This document shows, one piece after another, positions 5,718-13,184 of a stretch of 19,774 nucleotides of DNA; positions within the stretch are counted from its first letter, which is position 1, and the number at the start of each line of letters is the position of its first letter. Source of the stretch: an uncultured delta proteobacterium. Lineage in GTDB: Bacteria > Myxococcota_A > Polyangia > Polyangiales > Polyangiaceae. The notes under the pieces are model-generated. The model searched no databases. It was not told where the DNA came from and saw only the letters and a program-made list of their open reading frames with translations. The position numbers and the translations under genes are program-made. The stretch is from the NCBI GenBank assembly GCA_903858055.1, contig CAIOHM010000161.1, forward strand, positions 1-19,774, read 5' to 3'.

Positions 5718-7412
5718 TCAGAGGTTCATGGCGCCGTCGCGTTGGAGTTTCTTCGCGCCCTTGCCGATCGCTTGCAGCGCCTTCACGGGGTAGCGCGCAT
5801 CCAAGCGCACCGAGCCAAGCCACCCATTCGAGGCCGTCGCACCCTTCACCTGGAGCGTGAGCGGGATCTGCACCGTGGGGTCTTTGCGCTTCACGTCCTC
5901 GCGGAGGGCCTTCAGCGTCTCGTCGATCGAATCCTCGTTGCCCGAGAGGTTCACGAGCTCGCCGACGCGATCGGTCACGACGAAGACGCCCGAGGGGCGG
6001 TCGCGGAAGACCTCGCGCGTGGTGTCGTCGACCTTGAACCGCGCGCCCGGAGGACCCGCGAACGCCTTCAGCTTCTCGCTGACGAGGCTGCCATCCGAGC
6101 CGTAAAGCACGACGACGGAACCTTCACGCGGGAGCACGGCCACCACGCCGGCGTCCGCGAGCTGCCAAGCCTTCGTGCCGCTGGGCCACTTGGTGCCCTT
6201 CGGGAGGTCGAACGGCTTCGACGAGCCCGCGATCTGCAGCACGGATTCGACCATTGAGGACGCCTCCGCGAGGCCATCGGCCTCGATCGCGATCCATGGC
6301 GTGATCGCCTTCGCGACCTTGTCCGCGCCCGTGGGCGAAGGCTTGCGGCGCTGCGCCTCAACGACGGGCAGCGCGCGTTTCGCATCGAGCCCGACCGCGA
6401 AGGAGAACGCGAAGCCTCGCGAGGCCAGCGTGTCGGCGAGGGGGCGGAGCATCGCAGCCCCGAGGTTTGCACCGTCGGCGCCACCTGCAGCCACGAGGTC
6501 CACGCCGCGTTGCGCGGCGGCACGCGCGACCGCCGGGTCCACACCGCCCCAAGTGCCGAAGGCGAAGGTGTCCGCGGGCAACTGCCCAAAGAGGGAGGGC
6601 ATGGTTCGGCCGCGCCCCTCCGCACTGAGGAGCATCTTCGTCGAAGCCGCATTGGCGGCGGCGAAGCGCGCGTCGAAGGCGATCGAAAGCTCACTCGGGT
6701 TCCACGCGAGGCCGACCGCGGCGCTCGACACGTCGCGAGCGAGCGCGAGGACCTCGTCGCCCGCGCGCTGCTCGGCCTCGGTCCCCTCGCCGCGGCGCAC
6801 CGTTCCGTCACGCTCCGCGCTCTCGAGGAGCTCGCGCACGGGAATTCGCGCGGAGACGTCGAGCGAACGCTCCTCGAGGGCCACGTCGCGCGCGAGGTAG
6901 GGCCCAAGCTTCGCGAGCGCGCTGACGCTCGAGGCGCAGACGAGGCGCTGCCCTGGCGGCGCGGGCGTCGGGTAGAGCGCACACGCGCCTTTGCCCCCGC
7001 CCACCGAAGCGCCGAGCTGTTGCAGCACCGGCGACGCGTCGAGCGGCACTTTGCGCACGCCGTCGAGCCCCGGCGCGCCGAGGCCGCGCAGCCGCGACGG
7101 GTCTCGCCATGCGATCGAGAAGGCTCCGTCTTCGAGCACCTGATCGCCGAGCCCCTTCAAGAGCGCGAGGTCGACGGGCCCTTCGAGCGCTTCGGCCATC
7201 CCCCGGTCGAGGCCGAGGAAGACGTTCGCCATCGCCTCGAGCTTCAGGTCGGAGGTCGCCGCGCTGAGCTTGCGCGCGAGCGCCTCGGCCGTACGCACCG
7301 AGGGGAGCACGTGCGCGGTGGTCACGGTCACGAGGAGATCGCGCGGCTCTTCGGCTCGCGCAACCGCGGGCGCCATGACCGAAGCGAGAGCGAGCAGCGA
7401 AACGTTCTTCAT
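5718..7412 (-). CDS. Secreted protein of unknown function
   Basis: A 564-residue protein I do not recognise. It starts MKNVSLLALASVMAPAVARA followed by EEP, a good Sec signal peptide with predicted cleavage after Ala20; with no lipobox it is probably periplasmic or released. The mature part is alpha/beta-like, rich in Ala, Leu and Val, and has no obvious catalytic motif or repeat. Only two cysteines are visible, Cys144 and Cys159, which could form a disulfide. A segment near residue 280 reads LPADTFAFGTWGG, reminiscent of DUF3352-type surface proteins, but this is weak. The open frame extends far upstream; I chose ATG 7412 because the signal peptide fits best. ATG 7430 (six residues longer) overlaps the DUF952 stop as ATGA and is a real alternative. 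It is probably co-transcribed with DUF952. Confidence 0.75.
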   Translation of the reverse strand: MKNVSLLALASVMAPAVARAEEPRDLLVTVTTAHVLPSVRTAEALARKLSAATSDLKLEAMANVFLGLDRGMAEALEGPVDLALLKGLGDQVLEDGAFSIAWRDPSRLRGLGAPGLDGVRKVPLDASPVLQQLGASVGGGKGACALYPTPAPPGQRLVCASSVSALAKLGPYLARDVALEERSLDVSARIPVRELLESAERDGTVRRGEGTEAEQRAGDEVLALARDVSSAAVGLAWNPSELSIAFDARFAAANAASTKMLLSAEGRGRTMPSLFGQLPADTFAFGTWGGVDPAVARAAAQRGVDLVAAGGADGANLGAAMLRPLADTLASRGFAFSFAVGLDAKRALPVVEAQRRKPSPTGADKVAKAITPWIAIEADGLAEASSMVESVLQIAGSSKPFDLPKGTKWPSGTKAWQLADAGVVAVLPREGSVVVLYGSDGSLVSEKLKAFAGPPGARFKVDDTTREVFRDRPSGVFVVTDRVGELVNLSGNEDSIDETLKALREDVKRKDPTVQIPLTLQVKGATASNGWLGSVRLDARYPVKALQAIGKGAKKLQRDGAMNL

Positions 7413-7426
7413 GGGAGCAGAGCCTA

Positions 7427-7756
7427 TCATCGAGGTTCGTCGAGGAGATCGAGGAGCGGCGTCTCCACCGCAGCGACGGGAGTGACGCGCACGATGGCCT
7501 CGGCATTCACCGGCCCGTGGACGTGGGGCATGGGCCCGCGCGGCGTCTCGACCACGCGCACCTCGCTCGTCAGCCTGCGCGGATCGATGCAGAGCACAAC
7601 GACCTCCGCGTCGGGCGCGAAGTACAGGCGATGGCTCTCGAGCACCGCGGGCGCATAGGATGCGTGCACGAATCCCTCGCGCTCGAAGGCGTCGGGAAGG
7701 TAAGGCCTGCGGTCGGCTTCGTGGGCGTGGGCGAGATGGTAGAGCCAGCGCGTCAT
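7427..7756 (-). CDS. DUF952 family protein
   Basis: A 109-residue soluble protein matching the DUF952 pattern. It begins MTRWLYHLAHAHEAD, followed by an EREGFVHAS motif near residue 25, a LYFAPDAEVVVLCIDPRRL strand, and MPHVHGPVNAEAIVRV near the end. The family usually has GFIHxS and FPHIYGPLN in these places. The fold is related to ADP-ribosyltransferase-like small domains, but the function is not established. The start at 7756 is chosen because the family begins with a hydrophobic YH motif right after Met. A longer form from an ATG at 7786 is possible, and a GGGGAGG lies 17 nt before 7756, too far to be a standard ribosome site. Its stop overlaps an alternative start of the secreted protein downstream, suggesting a two-gene unit. 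Confidence 0.85.
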   Translation of the reverse strand: MTRWLYHLAHAHEADRRPYLPDAFEREGFVHASYAPAVLESHRLYFAPDAEVVVLCIDPRRLTSEVRVVETPRGPMPHVHGPVNAEAIVRVTPVAAVETPLLDLLDEPR

Positions 7757-7784
7757 CGGAGCAGCATCGCACGCCTCCCCTGCC

Positions 7785-8666
7785 ATGGACACGAGCTCCC
7801 TCTTCGCCCTCGCCGCCGCCGCCTCTTGGGCGATCGGGTCGCTCTTCTTCGGGGTCCTCGGGCGCCGCGTCACCCCTTCCGCGCTGAACTTCACCAAGTG
7901 TGCGACCGCAGCGCTCATGCTCGCGCTCACGCTCACGCTACGCACGAACGGCAACGTCTCGGCCCCGCTCCATGCCTGGCTGCTGATTTCGGCGAGCGCC
8001 GTCGCCGGGCTCACCATCGGCGACACCGCGTACTTTCATGCCATCCGGCACATCGGCGTGGGGCGAGCGATTCTCCTCGGCAGCACCGCGCCGCTCTTCG
8101 CGACCGTCGGCGGCGTTCTCGTCTTCGGTGAGCACGTCGGCCTCCACGAGATCGCGGGCATGACCCTCACGGCGGTCGGCGTCCTCGCGGTCTTGGGTCG
8201 CCCCTCGGAGTCGGCGCAAGCCGGCGGGGACCCGAAGCTCGGCGTCGCGCTCGGCCTCGGCGCGGCGCTCATGCAGGCGCTCGGAACGATGCTGGCGCGC
8301 GGGGCCATGCGCCACGGGATCGATCCCCTCGCAGCCGCCACGGCGCGCGTCACGGTCGCCGCCGCGAGCCTCGTGCTCATCGCGATCGCGCGTGGAGAGC
8401 TCTCGCGGTGGCGCACCGAGCTCACACGCGGGCCCATCGTCGCGCAAATCGGCGGCGCCGCGTTCATCGGCACCTACGGCGGCATTTGGCTCGCGCAGCT
8501 CGCGCTCGCAGGCCACCGCTCCACGGGCGTCACGAGCGCGCTGCTCGCCACGAGTCCCATCTTCGCGCTCCCCGTCGAGCGCTTCGTGCTCGGCGTCAAC
8601 CACGGCGCGCGCGCGTTCCTCGGCGCTTGCGTCGCCGTCGCGGGCATCGCGCTCCTCTCGCACTGA
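7785..8666 (+). CDS. EamA/DMT-superfamily permease
   Basis: A 293-residue membrane protein with ten hydrophobic helices arranged as two EamA repeats (about residues 5-137 and 152-290), the layout of drug/metabolite transporters that export amino acids, nucleotides or other small solutes from the cytoplasm. Typical elements are SWAIGSLFFGVLGRR in helix 1 and LTIGDTAYFHAIRHIGVGRAILL at helices 3-4. The first repeat also has the PLFATVGGVLVFGEH signature and a GMTLTAVGVLAVL helix. The second repeat is similar, with ALLATSPIFALPVERFVLG and GACVAVAGIALL. The substrate cannot be predicted. It is transcribed away from DUF952; only 28 bp separate the two chosen starts, so its promoter must overlap DUF952 sequence or its leader. 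No convincing ribosome binding site precedes the ATG. Confidence 0.9.
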   Translation: MDTSSLFALAAAASWAIGSLFFGVLGRRVTPSALNFTKCATAALMLALTLTLRTNGNVSAPLHAWLLISASAVAGLTIGDTAYFHAIRHIGVGRAILLGSTAPLFATVGGVLVFGEHVGLHEIAGMTLTAVGVLAVLGRPSESAQAGGDPKLGVALGLGAALMQALGTMLARGAMRHGIDPLAAATARVTVAAASLVLIAIARGELSRWRTELTRGPIVAQIGGAAFIGTYGGIWLAQLALAGHRSTGVTSALLATSPIFALPVERFVLGVNHGARAFLGACVAVAGIALLSH

Positions 8667-8691
8667 CACCGAACGAGCGGCGCCGTCACGC

Positions 8692-9456
8692 TCACCGCAG
8701 CTCGTTCACCACGTCGACGAAGGCGTCCGTGTCGACCGAGAGATCGCCCGCAAACGGCAGCGAGAACTGGTTTACGAGCAGCGCGCCCGTGAGCACGACG
8801 AGCACCACGAGCGCCGTGAGCACGAAGCGAAGGCCCGGCGGCCCGAGCAGCACTTCCGAAGCCTCGCGAACGCTGGCCACGAGCAGCAAGAGCCCAAGCA
8901 AGAACGCGCGGTGCGACACGAACGGGTCGACCGCGGCGGCCCTCGTTCGTCGGAGGGCGTAGAGCGTGTCGAGCGTGTCGTGCGCGCGCGTCACGTACTC
9001 CGGAGCCACCGCCGCGCGCACCCATAGATTCGTGAGCGCTTCGAGCTCCGGCGTGTGCGTACTCGGCCTCTCCCCACGCGCCATCGCTGGAAACTCCTCG
9101 TCGACGACGCGCCGCGCGTAGGCGGCCACGAGCACGCGGGCTTCGGTGTGGGCCTCGGGACGGAGCTGCCGAGCCTGGCGCTCCAAGGCAAGGAGCGCGG
9201 TCGCTTCGCGCTCGGTCTCGGCCTCGAGCGCGTCGAAGTGCGCCCAGGAGCGCGCGAGCGCCAAGAAAAGCAGGCTCCCGAGGAACACGAGCGGGAGCCC
9301 CACGGCGGCGGCGCGGCGCACGACGGAGGCAGGCGAAGGGCGCGGTACGGAGCGGCCCACGGAGAACGCGACGGCGGCAGCCACGAGCGAAGCGGCCACC
9401 ACCCCTACATGAAGGGGGATCTGCGACATTGCATACGCGAGGCCCGTGTCGTTCAT
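8692..9456 (-). CDS. DUF4239-like (bestrophin-like) membrane protein
   Basis: A 254-residue membrane protein with two helices near the N-terminus (about 12-32 and 50-68), a central soluble section of about 110 residues rich in Glu, Arg and Ala, and two helices near the C-terminus (about 182-198 and 208-227). The final segment, NQFSLPFAGDLSVDTDAF, resembles the end of DUF4239 proteins, which usually read DxPFxGxLxVSPxPF. That architecture is described as bestrophin-like, and the function is unknown. The frame runs to a TTG at 9513, but the ATG at 9456 places the first helix close to the N-terminus and was preferred; an ATG at 9429 is also possible. It is convergent with the EamA permease gene (25-bp gap, no clear terminator) and divergent from the lipoprotein gene. 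Confidence 0.75.
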   Translation of the reverse strand: MNDTGLAYAMSQIPLHVGVVAASLVAAAVAFSVGRSVPRPSPASVVRRAAAVGLPLVFLGSLLFLALARSWAHFDALEAETEREATALLALERQARQLRPEAHTEARVLVAAYARRVVDEEFPAMARGERPSTHTPELEALTNLWVRAAVAPEYVTRAHDTLDTLYALRRTRAAAVDPFVSHRAFLLGLLLLVASVREASEVLLGPPGLRFVLTALVVLVVLTGALLVNQFSLPFAGDLSVDTDAFVDVVNELR

Positions 9457-9480
9457 GGAGCGGCTCGGGCTGAAGCTCGC

Positions 9481-9498
9481 ACAGACGCGCACGTCTGT
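9481..9498. promoter_or_regulatory. Perfect 18-bp dyad in a divergent intergenic region (candidate operator)
   Basis: ACAGACG-CGCA-CGTCTGT is a perfect 7-bp inverted repeat with a 4-bp centre. It sits 24 bp from the DUF4239 start and 55 bp from the lipoprotein start. No T-run follows on either strand, which argues against a terminator. The position between two divergent genes suits a repressor or activator site. Confidence 0.4.
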
Positions 9499-9553
9499 CT
9501 TGCCGGTGCTCAATGCTTTTGACGCCGCGGCTGGGTTGGCATCTCATGCGTAA

Positions 9554-10909
9554 ATGGAACGCTCGCTCGCCGCCCTCACCTGCGCCGCTCTTCTCGCGGT
9601 CGCGTGTTCGTCCTCCAACGAGACTCCCCCCGCCACGGCGGACGCAGGCGTGAACGACGCGGGCGCCGACGCTGCGACCGACGCCGCCCCCGCCGCACCG
9701 ATCGATCTGCGCGTCGACGCGTTCAACGTAGGCCTCGCCGGGTCGTTCGTTGCAAACGAGGCCGCGCGCCGACCGGCGATCCTCGCCGCACTCGCCGCGT
9801 ACGACACGGACGTGCTGTGCGTCTCCGAGGCCTGGTTCAAGGCCGACAAAGAGGCGATCGCGAACGCGGTCAAGGCGCGCCTCCCGTATGCAGCCTCGTT
9901 CGAGACCGATCTCGCCACACCGGTCGCCGATCGAAAGGATGCAAACGGCACGCTTCAGGCGGCGCCGACCACGCCTCCCTGCACGGGCACCTACGCCACG
10001 GACCTCGAGGCGGGCATCGAGTGCTTGAAGCAAAATTGCTCGACCGTGCCCGGCAGCCTCGCGGGCACGGTGACCTCGACGGACTGCGCGAAAGACGCGT
10101 GCACGGGCACGGCGGCCTCGCTGCTCTTCGCCCAAGACAAGCGCTGCTACGGCTGCTTCGCGGCGGTACTCCCGAGCGCGACGCTCGCGGAGATGAAGAC
10201 CGAGTGCGAGACCGAGGTGAACGGCGGCCTCTTCGCGAAGGGCCAGAACGGGCTCATGATCCTCTCGCGCTACCCGCTCAAGAACGTGGAGCAGCTCGTG
10301 CTTCCCGGCACGTGGATTCGCCGCACGGTGCTCAAAGCCACGACGACGCTGCCGAACGGTGCCGAGGTCGATGCCTATTGCAACCACCTCACGCCCTACT
10401 TCGCCGACACGACCTTCTACCCCTACACGGGCCAATTCGGCGCCGGTGACACCAACGGCTGGATCGGCGAGCAGATGCTCCAGACGAAGCAGCTCATCGC
10501 GATGGTCGAAGCGAAGAGCGGGACCCGCAAGGCGCTCGTGATGGGCGACATGAACGCCACCGCCGAGGACCGCGCGAACGGCATCGGCGATGCGACGCTC
10601 GGCGCCTACGGCCTCGGCACGCTCGCGCTCCTCGACGGCAAGTTCACGCGCGCGACACCTGCAGACTACACGCCAAAGTGTACGTTCTGCGTCGCGAACC
10701 AGAACACGAGCGGCGAGGAGAACTCCTGGCTCGATTACATCTACCTCGGCAACTTCCCCGCCGGGTCGACCCTCGCGGCGGCGCGCACCTTCGACACGGA
10801 CGTCGTCGACGGCAAGCGCCGCGACGGGAGCGGCAAGCACACGGTCAACGGGAAGGTGCCGCTCTCGGACCACTACGGCGTTCGCGCCACGGTGCGCGTG
10901 AACCCCTGA
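9554..10909 (+). CDS. Outer-membrane-type lipoprotein with endonuclease/exonuclease/phosphatase (EEP) domain
   Basis: A 451-residue lipoprotein. A signal peptide ends in the lipobox LAVAC with lipidated Cys18; Ser at +2 predicts outer-membrane retention. A linker rich in Ala, Asp and Thr follows (about 20-50). The rest is an EEP/DNase I-like domain with the complete expected set of active-site residues: Asn58 (FNVG), Glu92 (SEAW), His278 (NHLT), Asp332 and Asn334 (GDMNAT), Asp394 (LDYIYL), and Asp439-His440 (LSDHYG). Such Mg-dependent enzymes cleave phosphodiesters in nucleic acids, sphingomyelin or phosphoinositides. The substrate is not resolved, but the layout is compatible with a secreted sphingomyelinase-like or nuclease activity. 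Unusual is an insert at about 140-220 carrying eight cysteines (143, 157, 162, 178, 183, 198, 201, 218); two more lie at 376 and 379. It is divergent from the DUF4239 gene. Confidence 0.88.
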   Translation: MERSLAALTCAALLAVACSSSNETPPATADAGVNDAGADAATDAAPAAPIDLRVDAFNVGLAGSFVANEAARRPAILAALAAYDTDVLCVSEAWFKADKEAIANAVKARLPYAASFETDLATPVADRKDANGTLQAAPTTPPCTGTYATDLEAGIECLKQNCSTVPGSLAGTVTSTDCAKDACTGTAASLLFAQDKRCYGCFAAVLPSATLAEMKTECETEVNGGLFAKGQNGLMILSRYPLKNVEQLVLPGTWIRRTVLKATTTLPNGAEVDAYCNHLTPYFADTTFYPYTGQFGAGDTNGWIGEQMLQTKQLIAMVEAKSGTRKALVMGDMNATAEDRANGIGDATLGAYGLGTLALLDGKFTRATPADYTPKCTFCVANQNTSGEENSWLDYIYLGNFPAGSTLAAARTFDTDVVDGKRRDGSGKHTVNGKVPLSDHYGVRATVRVNP

Positions 10910-10933
10910 CCGCGGACCCATTCGTACGCTCCT

Positions 10934-10940
10934 GGGAGGG
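10934..10940 (+). promoter_or_regulatory. Ribosome binding site deciding the histidine kinase start
   Basis: GGGAGGG abuts an ATG at 10941 with no spacer but stands 9 nt before the in-frame ATG at 10950. Normal spacing favours 10950 as the true start. Confidence 0.6.
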
Positions 10941-10949
10941 ATGATTTCG

Positions 10950-13184
10950 ATGTCGGATTCCACGCAAGCGGCCCACACGACCGAGAAGGTCGGACTGCCC
11001 ACGCGCATCATGCGCTACCTTGATCAGTTCGTTCCCGAGGAGGTTCGAACCGGTCCCACCGAGATGCTCCGTCGCGGACGCACCATGCTCGCCTTTGCGG
11101 CGGCCGCGGTGATCCTCGCGGGGATCATGACCATCGTGAACGTGGCGCAGGGGAGCTACCCGGTCGCGATCGCGCAGGGAACGGCGGCGATCATCGCCCT
11201 CTTCCTGCCCGAGCTCTACAAGCGCACCGCGAACCTCGACCTCATCGGCGGCATCGGCCTCTCGCTCTTCCACATCGCGCTCGTCATGCCGACCCTCTGG
11301 GAGTCGGGTATCTCCGGCGGCGCCATCGTCTTCCTCCCGCTCATTCCGGCGATCGCCATGCTCGCGCTCGACGCGCGTCACGCTCTCGCGTGGGTCGGAA
11401 TCCTCGCCGCCACCTACTTCGGCATCATGGGCATGAACCTCTCGGGCGTGCTCCCGATGATCCAGTTCGTGGGCATGGAGGGCGCGAAGATCAAGACGCT
11501 CCTCCCGCCGAAGGACCTCACGATCCTCAAGACCGTCGACATGGTCATGGTCACGGCGTTCCTCTACGTCATCGCGAAGGTGTTCGACGGCGTGAAGAAC
11601 GAAGCGCTCGCAATGGTCGAAGAGCGCAACCGTCAGGTGGAGCGCGCGAACGACAACCTCCGCCAGCTCTTCGACAACATGCGCCAGGGCGTCATGGCGT
11701 TCGGTCGCGAGCTCACGGTCCACGACCGCTACTCGGCGCAGGCGAAGCTCATCTTCCACCGCGACGAGCTCTCGGGGCAGCGCATCGACGAGCTCCTCTT
11801 CGGTGACGAGGGCGACTGGGACCCGGACAAGCAAGCCTTCGCCGAATGGCTGTCGATCGCGTTCACGGTGCCCGGCGACGCGTGGGCCACGGTCGAAGAG
11901 CTCGCGCCGCAAGAGCGCGTGATCGCCGCGGGCACGGACCAGGAGCGCCACCTCGCGCTCGACTTCCGGCCGATCATCGAGAACGGGCAGCTCGTGAACA
12001 TCATGGCGCTCGTGACCGACCAAACGGAGCGCGTGCGCCTCGAGCGCGAAGCGAAGGAGCAAGCGGAAGCCCACGAGCGCGAACTCGCGGCGATGCAGCG
12101 CCGCCTCTCCGCGGGCGTGCAGGTCTTCATCAAGTTCCTCGAGGACTCCGAGGAGCGCATCCGCCTCATCCGCGAGGCGATGGTGAACGGACCGCAGCAC
12201 ATCAACGGCGAGACCGTGGAGCTCCTCTTCCGCTACGCGCACACCGTGAAAGGCGACGCGCGCGCCTTCGAGCTCCCGGAGCTCGAGCGCGAGTGCCATC
12301 ACGTGGAGGAGACTTTGAACTCGCTGCGCGGCGAGGTCAACGCGAGCGGATCGGCGCTCCTGACGCCGCACACCCCCGGCGTGCTCGCGCACCTCGAGAC
12401 CGCCACCACGTTCTTGAACGACGCGCGGGAGCAGCTCATCCAGGCATCGCCCGTCGGCGCCGCGGTGCTCGGTCAGACAACGGTCCAGCGCGACGACATC
12501 CAGGCGCTCCTCGCGATCGTCGAGAAGGTCGCCCCGCACCTCAGCGTGACGAGCGAAGCCAAAGACCTCCGCGCCATCGCCGCGCGCCTCGCCTCGCGCC
12601 CCTTCGGCGAAGGCATCGGGCGCCTCGTCGACGGCGTCGAGCGCTGGGCGGCGGAGCTCGAAAAGCGCGCGATGCTCACGATCGAGGGCAAAGACATCCT
12701 CATCGACCCGGATCTCGCGAACGCCCTCAACGCCTCGCTCACCCACATGGTCCGCAACTCGATCGCCCACGGCATCGAGGACCCGGACTTCCGCTTCGAG
12801 CACGGGAAAGACCAGTGCGGGCAGCTCCGTGTATCCTGCATCCAAGGCTCTCAGGGGCCGACCATCATCGTCGAGGACGACGGCGGCGGCATCAACACCG
12901 CGAAGCTCCGCGAGAAAGCCGATTCACTTGGAATTCCATGTGAGCCGGGCAAGGAAGCCGATCTGATCTGGGCCTCCGGCATCTCGACGAACGACAGCGC
13001 GGACGACATTTCGGGGCGCGGCGTCGGCATGGCGGCGGTCAAGGCCGAGATGGAGTCGGTCGGTTACGAAATCATCACCGAAACGGTGCGCGGCAAGGGA
13101 ACTCGGTTCATCATGCGCCACCGGGCCGCAACGCGCATGACGATGCTGCCGCCCGCTCTCTCGAGCAGCTCGTCGTATACGTGA
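10950..13184 (+). CDS. Membrane-bound CheA-like histidine kinase (Hpt + HATPase, no CheW domain)
   Basis: A 744-residue signalling kinase. The N-terminal 215 residues hold about six membrane helices (near 47-66, 70-88, 97-115, 123-142, 147-165 and 196-214). Coiled coil (about 215-240) leads into a PAS-like region (about 240-345) beginning LRQLFDNMRQGVMAF, then a second coil. A phosphotransfer (Hpt) domain follows, with His431 in RYAHTVKGDARAF, the CheA P1-type site of autophosphorylation. The C-terminal ATPase has the CheA-type N box HMVRNSIAHGIED (Asn603), the G1 box VEDDGGGI and the GRGVGMAAV box. No CheW-like P5 domain, P2 domain or receiver is present; the protein ends soon after the ATPase in a Ser-rich tail. 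It therefore should not dock to CheW arrays and presumably phosphorylates a response regulator encoded elsewhere. Its stop overlaps the next start as GTGA. Confidence 0.88.
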   Translation: MSDSTQAAHTTEKVGLPTRIMRYLDQFVPEEVRTGPTEMLRRGRTMLAFAAAAVILAGIMTIVNVAQGSYPVAIAQGTAAIIALFLPELYKRTANLDLIGGIGLSLFHIALVMPTLWESGISGGAIVFLPLIPAIAMLALDARHALAWVGILAATYFGIMGMNLSGVLPMIQFVGMEGAKIKTLLPPKDLTILKTVDMVMVTAFLYVIAKVFDGVKNEALAMVEERNRQVERANDNLRQLFDNMRQGVMAFGRELTVHDRYSAQAKLIFHRDELSGQRIDELLFGDEGDWDPDKQAFAEWLSIAFTVPGDAWATVEELAPQERVIAAGTDQERHLALDFRPIIENGQLVNIMALVTDQTERVRLEREAKEQAEAHERELAAMQRRLSAGVQVFIKFLEDSEERIRLIREAMVNGPQHINGETVELLFRYAHTVKGDARAFELPELERECHHVEETLNSLRGEVNASGSALLTPHTPGVLAHLETATTFLNDAREQLIQASPVGAAVLGQTTVQRDDIQALLAIVEKVAPHLSVTSEAKDLRAIAARLASRPFGEGIGRLVDGVERWAAELEKRAMLTIEGKDILIDPDLANALNASLTHMVRNSIAHGIEDPDFRFEHGKDQCGQLRVSCIQGSQGPTIIVEDDGGGINTAKLREKADSLGIPCEPGKEADLIWASGISTNDSADDISGRGVGMAAVKAEMESVGYEIITETVRGKGTRFIMRHRAATRMTMLPPALSSSSSYT

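Noticed and set aside
8667..8691. Terminator between the EamA and DUF4239 genes
   Set aside because: Only a 5-bp GAGCG/CGCTC stem with a large loop and no T-run is present.
9457..9513. Extended start of the DUF4239 gene at a TTG (9513)
   Set aside because: It adds a hydrophilic 19-residue leader with no ribosome site, and would place the conspicuous intergenic dyad inside the coding region.
9533..9548. Possible sigma-54 promoter before the lipoprotein gene (TTGGCAT...ATGCG)
   Set aside because: The GG and GC elements are two bases too close for the strict -24/-12 spacing.
8474..11011. An 845-codon minus-strand open frame across the EamA, DUF4239 and lipoprotein genes
   Set aside because: It crosses three well-supported genes and shows a low-complexity Arg/Ala/Gly/Val composition, typical of a shadow frame.
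10845..12845. A 666-codon open frame antisense to the histidine kinase
   Set aside because: The composition is Glu/Arg/His/Val/Leu repeats from reverse-complemented GC-rich codons, and the sense strand carries the clear kinase motifs.
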